This document shows, piece after piece, positions 57,496-64,000 of a DNA stretch of 64,000 nt. Source of the stretch: Venturia oleaginea (Eukaryota > Ascomycota > Dothideomycetes > Venturiales > Venturiaceae); assembly GCA_013176395.1 (NCBI GenBank), contig JABMLP010000003.1:682001-746000 (forward strand). The letters run 5' to 3'. The notes beneath the pieces are model-generated. The model ran no database searches, had not been told where the DNA came from, and worked only from the letters and a program-made list of their open reading frames with translations. Numbering within the stretch: position 1 is the first letter of the stretch; every line of letters starts with the position of its first letter. Position numbers and translations under genes: made by a program.

Positions 57496-58854
57496 ACGTG
57501 TGCATACCAATTTTGAAGGATTTCTCGAGCAGGATAAAGCAGCCAAGGCTGCGATTGTAAAGTGATATAGAGCTCAACAGCAATTCATTTCCTTTTCCCA
57601 ATTTCTCTCGAGCTGCGGTGCTTAATTTCTATCTACTTCTGACATGGGTAATTGGCACATTGCTGGCGCCGTGGTGTCTTCAATCGACTGACTTTATTTG
57701 CCCAATTGATAGCAGAAGACTCCTCTCAAAGTACACCTTACCATCTCGGTATCGATACTAACGCATTTCTAGCAATATTCATTTAGCTTCGCACATGGAC
57801 CAAGGAAATCCAGGCAAGGCATATAATTTCATTCTTAGGAGATAGACTCCATCAAGTCTGCTCCAGAGCTTAATTCTAGCTGGTTTTGGATTTAGGGCAT
57901 GGTGATGATAGTTTTGTTTATGTAATGGAAGTTATCTGTTCTGTCCAACAATTTCCAGGGAAGCACTGCATACTCTTCGTCCTATCATTCCACTGAGGGA
58001 CAGTAGTAACACTAAAATCGGTATTACTATCTGGCATCTGGTAGAACTCGCTATTATAATCCACTTGATCTAACAGCACGCAAGGGTTGGAAAATGCCCG
58101 AATTGGAAATTTTCATCCGGAAATGTGAGTTTGATGGAAGACATGTCTGCATTGCCGATGTCGTTTGTGCATTAGCCGTGGGCAAGATGGAGGACGCGGC
58201 AGTTTTGGAGGTAATGGTCTATGCAGATTGCTACATCGAGTTTGTTGTCTGGGGAGGCGTGGGTGCTGAGCGAGCGGACGTGAAGTGATCTGGGTCATGA
58301 TTTTACTGTCGGATGACGATGTATAACAAAGGCGGAGGGAGAAGGTTTCATGCGTAATGTGATATTATTCATCTTGAGTGGATCAAGCCATCAATGGCCG
58401 AAGCAGCTGGAGCCCTGCACAGAGGATGAAGAGGAGCACGAGGGCCAAAGATAACCGGGCAGTCTCACAGGTGTGGCTAAGGTTTCAAGAGATGAATGAA
58501 CTAGATTTGCAAGAGAGAATGGAGCAGAATGAACATTGAGAAATTCCAGAATGCGATGGTCAGAAATGAGTGTCGGGGTGAAGAAACAGAAACCGTAGAA
58601 AATGTATTTATCGGCGTCTAAAGGGAGCTAGCTACCCTCCCCTGTAATACTCGATCCTGGCTAACAACGACTGCGACTTCTAGGAACGATTATATCTCAT
58701 AAATCAGACCTCTTTTGCTTGCGTGCTCAGATTTACTCGTACCTCGCACTTTCGCAGTTAGGAGGTTTGAACCGATTCCTCCTCAAACGGGGAACCCAAG
58801 ATGGTCTGCGTCATCACGACGTCGACTGATTTGTTCGAGAGCAGCAACAGCAGA
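57496..58854. other. Intergenic upstream of the transposon
   Basis: 1.36 kb, AT-rich, no supportable gene. A short frame at 58094-58288 has no homology cues. Confidence 0.45.
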
Positions 58855-58887
58855 CACGGGTTGGCCGGAATTGACGGCGCACAGACC
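58855..58887 (+). repeat. Left terminal inverted repeat of the transposon
   Basis: 33 bp beginning CACGGGTTGGCC; reverse complement matches the right repeat at 32 of 33 positions. Confidence 0.95.
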
Positions 58888-58944
58888 CCTGACCTTCATC
58901 CGATCTCTAAAACAACACGTAGATTCCATATAAACCACCACATT

Positions 58945-60189
58945 ATGGCTCCCACAACGCCGAAAAAGAAGCTACCAAAGACTGATCGTCGAGAATATGA
59001 TACCGTGAAGCGAAATCGATTTTTTCAAGCCCTTGACTCCGCTAGTCCCTCCTCTAGCTTTAGATCTATTTGCCACCTTCCTGGAATCAACATCCCAACT
59101 CCCACCGGCCGTAGATGGCGGAAAAACCGAGAAGATTGGGGCAATAAAGCGCTTAGAACAACAAGAAAGAGGAGTTCTATCTTAGGAAGAAAAAGCTTGG
59201 TATCTGCCTCTGATTTAGAGAAGATAATTGACCAAGATGACCCAACACACGAGATGGGCTACCGAGATCAAGTCGAAGAACTCAATTTGGAAGCCGCACC
59301 ACGAACTTTACGTCGCCACGCCAATCAGATAGGAGCCAAACGATTCAAAAAGAAGTTTCAAAAGAGAATTAGCAAAAAGAATCCAGCCCTCCGCCGTCAG
59401 TACGGCCAAGAACACCTCACCGCCACGATTTCAGGCTTTTGGTCTCGCATTTGGTTCACAGACGAGGCTCACTTCTAGTCAAAGCAGCTGATGGAAGAGC
59501 CCGAGTACGAGCTATGTAAACCCGGGCAAGAAAGGTCTATAAATGAGTCAAAAGGCACAGGTTTAGACATCACAATCCACGTCGCCGGCGGAGTCAACTA
59601 CAACCACAAAGGTAGCCTCATATTCTACAAAGATCCTGTTGAGCCCTCAGAGAAGCAGCGGGCTCCTACCAAGCCTAAGCAACTCAAGTACGAGCTGGAT
59701 ACTGCCTTTGCAGAGCGCTGCAAGGTCTACGATGACTGGAAGGCAAAACAGGATGCTACACCAAAAGGAAACTGCATGTCGCATGTCTTTTACGCTGAAA
59801 AGATACTGCCACAACATATTAAGGCTATACAGGACTTGGAGGCAAAGCACAAGTGCAGATACTGGCTACAGGAGGATGGCGATCCATCGCACGGAATCAA
59901 CTCACTAAACTCACCTCCAGCCCTCCTTAAACGCGAAGCAGATCTCTTATTACTCACCCACCCTCCAGAGTCACCAGATTTGAACCCTATAGAAGCTTGT
60001 TGGAACATCATGAAGGGTAGATTGGTTGGTAGAAAGTGGACAACGGTGGCCCAATTCAAGGCAGATATTCAGGCAGAATGGGACCGTATTACACTTAAAC
60101 AAATTCGTGACCGCATGAGGGAGATGCCCCAGCGCTGTAGATCAATTATTGAGCAGCCTCAAGTGCGAATTCAAAGCGCTTTGTGGTGA
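58945..60189 (+). pseudogene. Tc1/mariner transposase, one in-frame stop
   Basis: A 414-codon frame from the ATG at 58945 to the stop at 60189, interrupted only by TAG at 59476-59478. The stop sits four codons after the first catalytic aspartate (FTDEAHF, Asp at 59461). The frame then continues to EDGDPSH (Asp at 59875 or 59881) and SPDLNPIEACW (Glu at 59992). The spacing is 38 residues from the first Asp of that box, or 36 from the second, against 34 in classical Tc1. The N-terminus is basic with a helix-turn-helix-like region. TAG may derive from CAG by a C-to-T change in a CA context, the RIP-type substitution. Without readthrough it is inactive. Confidence 0.88.
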
Positions 60190-60224
60190 TATCTGTACAT
60201 TACTCTAAAATCACATATTGAGGC

Positions 60225-60257
60225 GGTCTGTGCGCCGTCAATTCTGGCCAACCCGTG
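60225..60257 (-). repeat. Right terminal inverted repeat of the transposon
   Basis: 33 bp ending GGCCAACCCGTG, the partner of the left repeat. Confidence 0.95.
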
Positions 60258-60321
60258 AGACAATATCATGCTTACGTACACGTACAATCATCTGTGATAG
60301 AACCATAGATTAACAAGCACC

Positions 60322-61413
60322 ATGAAGCTCGATTCAGCCGTGGCCGCAGTGCTCAAGGTCGACGTCGCAAAAACCACCGTCTCTTCGGCAGGAGGTGGAG
60401 GATGTTCCTCTGCTTCGACAGCAAAGATCACGACCACTCTACCAGAGGGCAAAGAGAAGAACTTCTTCATGAAGACGGGAAAGGGAAAGGACGCCGAGAT
60501 CATGTTTGAAGGTGCGTTATTCTGTTGTAGATACAGTTCATGCTGACGTGAAGTCAAGGAGAGTATGCTTCTCTCAAAGCCATTCACGATGTCGTTCCGT
60601 CGATATGTCCACAAGCCTTTGGATGGGGTCACTTTGATGCATCACCAGAGGTCTCCTTCCTAGTCACTGATTTCCTTGACCTCTCCTTCCGCAGATCCTC
60701 CGCATCAACCAGTTCACCCAGTCTTGCTCAGAAGCTGGCAAAGTTACATACGACTTCCGCCCCGATACCTGAAGGATATTCCAAGCCTGTATTTGGCTTC
60801 CCGTCTACGACTTGCTGTGGCGACACGCCACAGGACAATTCATATAAAGAGAGTTGGGCAGACTTTTACGCCAACAATCGCCTTCGTTTTATCCTTGGGC
60901 GATCTGAGAAGTCCAATGGTAAGGACAGCGAATTAGCAAAACTAGTAGAGAAGAGTGCGTCATCCGTAGTGCCGCTATTGATCGGTGATGATCGTCTCAA
61001 TAATGGCAAAGGCATCACGCCAGTCGTTGTCCATGGTGACTTGTGGAGCGGTAATGCGAGCCGCGGCATCATCGGAGGCGAAGGAGAACCACAAGACGTG
61101 GTTTATGATTCCTCTGCATGCTATGCGCACAACGAATATGAATTGGGAATGATGAAGATGTTCGGTGGCTTTGGAGCAGGCTTCTTGAAAGAGTATCACT
61201 CTCTTTGCCCCAGAACAGAACCCATGGATGAGTATGAAGACAGGGTGGCTCTTTACGAGCTCTATCACCATCTTAATCATCATGTATGAATTGAATCTTC
61301 TGTGCGCACATGACGCGTCTACTGACCAAGTTTGACAGGCTCTCTTTGGAGGCGGCTACCGATCTGGAGCTGTCAACATTATGCAAAGATTGATCAGGAA
61401 GTATGCAAACTAG
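60322..61413 (+). CDS. Fructosamine/ketosamine-3-kinase family protein
   Basis: Three exons: 60322..60511, 60559..61283, 61339..61413; 329 aa, joins in phase. An APH-type kinase fold: TVSSAGGGGCSS is the Gly-rich loop region, FFMKTGKG carries the ATP-binding lysine, MFEGEYASL the aC-helix glutamate, HGDLWSGN (H222, D224) the catalytic loop, and VVYDSSACYAHNEYELG the metal-binding aspartate. The family phosphorylates sugar residues attached to protein lysines and so reverses glycation. Substrate choice in fungi is not settled. The transposon right end lies 64 bp upstream, so the native promoter is displaced or replaced. Confidence 0.88.
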
Positions 61414-62206
61414 TAATTTCTCCTGGTAACAGTCATTGTTGCGCAGTCTTGAGGTCGACCTCGTCCAATAATCGATTGAAGAAAAGCAAGTATTGAAACG
61501 GTCTTGGTGGGTGAATAAAAGATTACTTCACAATGCTATGGCATCAGCTCCTCAAATACCCACAAACATCTTTCCAAAGAGAGGAAGAATAACCCATGCG
61601 GAAGCATAACATTCCAGCTATCAGGTCCGGTCCAGGATTGGCAGATGCGTATTCCAATTGAACAAGTTCTACACTTCTTATCCGTAACGATCAGCCTTAC
61701 AAGATCGTGGTGTGACACGTCGAGCACGGAAGACCGCATGATGCGTTAATCCCGGGATCTATCCTGGTACCAATGTTTCCTGGTTTTTTGAGCCTCAGGA
61801 TTTTCCGATTTGGTCGAGGCACAATACAGCAAACCAACCCGCTTTCTTACAAACAGTAAATAACAATAGCTGGGAGATGTCCCATTGTCAAATCGCTAAC
61901 TTCCGGCCTGTTTCGACGCCTTAGCCGTCTCAAACCCCGGGTTTTCGCATATTTGGTCTCCTATGCATAGAACTCTTATGCAGGTCCGGTTTCGTTTCAA
62001 ACATTTTCGTCGCAAAGCGCAATAGTGGCGACCACAGAGGGGAAGGTTGAACATCTCTCTTCGGAATGGTGTTGCGACAGACTTTCTTTTCATTCAATAA
62101 GACGTCCCATTGCTACCTTAGTGTGCGGATGTGTTTTTGCTGTCGATATTTTTACCCAGCGCAACTGCGGCACGCCGGTGACTGTTGATATCACCACGAC
62201 TTAATC
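61414..62206. other. Intergenic
   Basis: 793 bp between the kinase and the rhodopsin-domain gene. Short minus-strand frames are unsupported. Confidence 0.4.
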
Positions 62207-63896
62207 ATGAAAGGTGAAATTGATGCTGAAAGGTTGAGAAGGCTCGAGCGGAATCAGCCTTCGGGGAATACTGTGGTTCTGATTGTGAGCTTGCTTTTGC
62301 TATTCCCTTTGACAGTCGTTGCTCTGCGGTTAGTTTTGCCTCGACATTTTTGCCATGAGATATGCTGATTTTGTACTTGCAGGATGTATGTTCGGATTCG
62401 CATAGCCAAGAAGGTCCGCATGGATGACTTCTTCGTCATCCTGGCAATTGTAAGATACAGCCACTCCGTTGCGAGAACTTTACGTACTCACTTTATCGAG
62501 ATTTTCTCAATAGGTGTCACGATTGCAATAGGATATGAGAGCAAAGCGGGTCTATTAAGCCGTGCTGGCATAAAAGTGAGTGATGAATTCAGATGAATCC
62601 ACCAGAATCTGATTGCTGAGTAGGCTGGCGTTGCGTTTCACTTGCTCCATTTCACGTCTGCTTGGTGGGCACTTCCTTTAAGTCATGAGTATCATCATCC
62701 TAACAACACTGCCAGGGCTTTAAAAATGAGTGTGTGTTGCTTCTGTCACAATATTTTCGGACGCGTAATCAGCCGGAGTAAGAACTTCCTCATCTGGGCC
62801 TCGATGGGGATTGTCACTTCCATCTGGATCATTTCATTCGGAGTATGTGCACAACCCTCAACCCTCAACCTCCACCATCCGCTTGAGCGATCGTCTACTA
62901 AGCAACGCCAGACCCTTATCTTTTCCTGCAGCCCCGTTTCCTCTCTGTGGAACCCACGTAAGCTCATAAAGCAAGATGGCTGCATAAATGTAGCCGCAGA
63001 ACAACTCGCTCTTGCAATCATAAACGGAGTCTCGGATTGGCTGATCATGTATCTCCCGCTCGTCCTAATCAAACAAAGTGACCTGAACTCAAGGCAGAAA
63101 AGTAAGGCCCCCTCCTCTCCATTTTCTCATTCAAATAGTCCACCTGCTATCATTTCGCCCTCTTCCACGGCCCTTACTAACCCACCTCTACCTCCCAGAA
63201 TACATCTCCGGTATCTTTTCCCTCGCCTTCCTCGCCGTCCTCGCCTCAATCAGTCGAGTCGTATCCTATGCCATCGTTATCGGTGGCTTCAGAACAAAAG
63301 GAGCAATGCTTTGGATTATTCTCCCCATCTCTTCATCCTTCGAGTTGAATGCAGCTATTGCTGCTTCTTCGCTTCCGTCGCTGTCACCGCTGTTTAGAAG
63401 CGCGGCGCAAAATTTTAAATGGAACGGTGGGATGGGAGATAACGATGTGAAAGAACCGGATTTCATCAAACCTGTTGCTTTTCATGGGAATGGGGATGGG
63501 TATGAAGTGTGGGAGAGAGAAACAAGTTTGGAAAGTGGGAAGACTGGGGGTGACGGAGGAGGCATTCTGGTAGAAACGAGTTATGTTGTTGAGAGGAGTA
63601 GTCCTCGGTTCCCTATGAAAGTGTTTAGTACCAAGAGTTGGACTGCTGAGCGCCACTCTGCAAGGATGGAAGGTAGACCAGCTTGGACAGGTGGTGATGC
63701 ACTTGGTATGGGTGGGAGGAATGTTATGAAAGCGCAGCCGCAGCCAGTGGTTATGAGTGCGCAACCATTCTTAAGAGGTATACAGGCGCGTGAACCGGTG
63801 CCGATGGGGACGCGATTGAGTTTTTTGGAGGTATTGAGGCAGGGACCGCCGCCATCTGGGAAGAGGGGGAAGGGAGCAAGGGTTTTGGATGTTTGA
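62207..63896 (+). CDS. Fungal rhodopsin-domain (PTH11-related) integral membrane protein
   Basis: Proposed exons: 62207..62328, 62383..62449, 62501..62575, 62624..62842, 62912..63101, 63199..63896; 456 aa, phases consistent throughout. Helices: VVLIVSLLLLFPLTVVAL near the start, DDFFVILAIIFSIGVTIAIGY, FLIWASMGIVTSIWIISF, LALAIINGVSDWLIMYLPL, IFSLAFLAVLASIS and AMLWIILPISSSFELNAAIAASSLP. CSPVSSLWNP and GVSDWLIMYLPLVLI match the fungal rhodopsin domain. The exon 2/3 acceptor (CGAG ending at 62500) is inferred from IIFSIGVT; the third junction is the least certain. Members act as cell-surface sensors in fungi, but most have no known ligand. The C-terminal tail (about 290-456) is cytosolic, Gly/Arg-rich. 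Confidence 0.75.
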
Positions 63897-64000
63897 TATA
63901 CCCCTTTGTGGTTTTGATCACTTTTGCTTTGCCGCATTATATGGTGTTGATGGCTTGTACTTTACGGCTTGATGTCGTTAGGAACAATCTCTTTTTTTAC

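Larger units (their letters stand above)
58855..60257 (+). mobile_element. Tc1/mariner-type DNA transposon, 1403 bp, near-intact
   Basis: Bounded by 33-bp inverted repeats that differ at one base (position 13: G left, A right). It carries one transposase frame on the plus strand. Outer ends read CACGGG...CCCGTG. A TA target duplication is not visible; the flanks share only AGA on both sides, so the site may have changed or target preference differs. The element ends 64 bp before the start codon of the next gene. Confidence 0.93.

Overview
This window is nuclear DNA of a filamentous ascomycete. The protein-coding genes are split by short introns (mostly 43-122 nt) with GTAAGT/GTATGT donors, CTAAC/CTGAC-like branch sites and AG acceptors. 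The gene set is typical of such fungi: SLA1, ABP1, UBP3, ERG10, SNU114, ERF2, the fungal complex I 17.8 kDa subunit, a rhodopsin-domain membrane protein and an EF-hand MscS channel. The protein flavour suggests Leotiomycetes or a relative, but that is an impression, not a result. Exon joins below were worked out by hand from splice signals, reading-frame continuity and family conservation. Layout: 0.7-2.2 kb holds a She3-like coiled-coil protein (-). About 2.8-6.66 kb is a 5'-truncated, multiply broken non-LTR retrotransposon (+). 8.7-10.6 kb is a five-exon MFS anion permease (+). 11.4-14.9 kb is SLA1 (+). From 14.9 to 22.4 kb is a gene-poor block with a 50-copy heptanucleotide array, an imperfect inverted repeat and a short palindrome. 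22.5-37.3 kb is gene-dense: an RNF10/Mag2-like RING protein (-), UBP3 (+), an unknown single-pass membrane protein (+), ABP1 (-) and a six-exon F-box protein (+). 38.1 kb has a poly-G run and a G4-type repeat. 39.4-57.5 kb is compact and mostly housekeeping: MscS channel (+), complex I 17.8 kDa subunit (-), ERG10 (-), SNU114 (+), F-box/JmjC protein (+), DCAF11/LEC14B-like WD40 protein (-), ERF2 palmitoyltransferase (-) and an MLRQ/B12D mitochondrial protein (+). 58.86-60.26 kb is a near-intact Tc1/mariner-type transposon with 33-bp terminal inverted repeats. It ends 64 bp before the start codon of a fructosamine-kinase-like gene (60.3-61.4 kb). A rhodopsin-domain membrane protein (62.2-63.9 kb) closes the window. 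Functional themes: two SH3 adaptors of the cortical actin patch (SLA1, ABP1) lie 16 kb apart, with ubiquitin-linked genes (RING, USP, F-box, DCAF-type WD40) scattered among them. Two nuclear-encoded mitochondrial inner-membrane proteins, one splicing GTPase and one sterol-pathway enzyme fill the housekeeping block. I found no secondary-metabolite cluster, CRISPR array, rRNA or tRNA gene. The most interesting items are the transposon at the kinase promoter with its single stop codon, the retrotransposon with precisely locatable breaks, the SLA1-ABP1 neighbourhood, and the tandem/inverted repeats of the gene-poor block.
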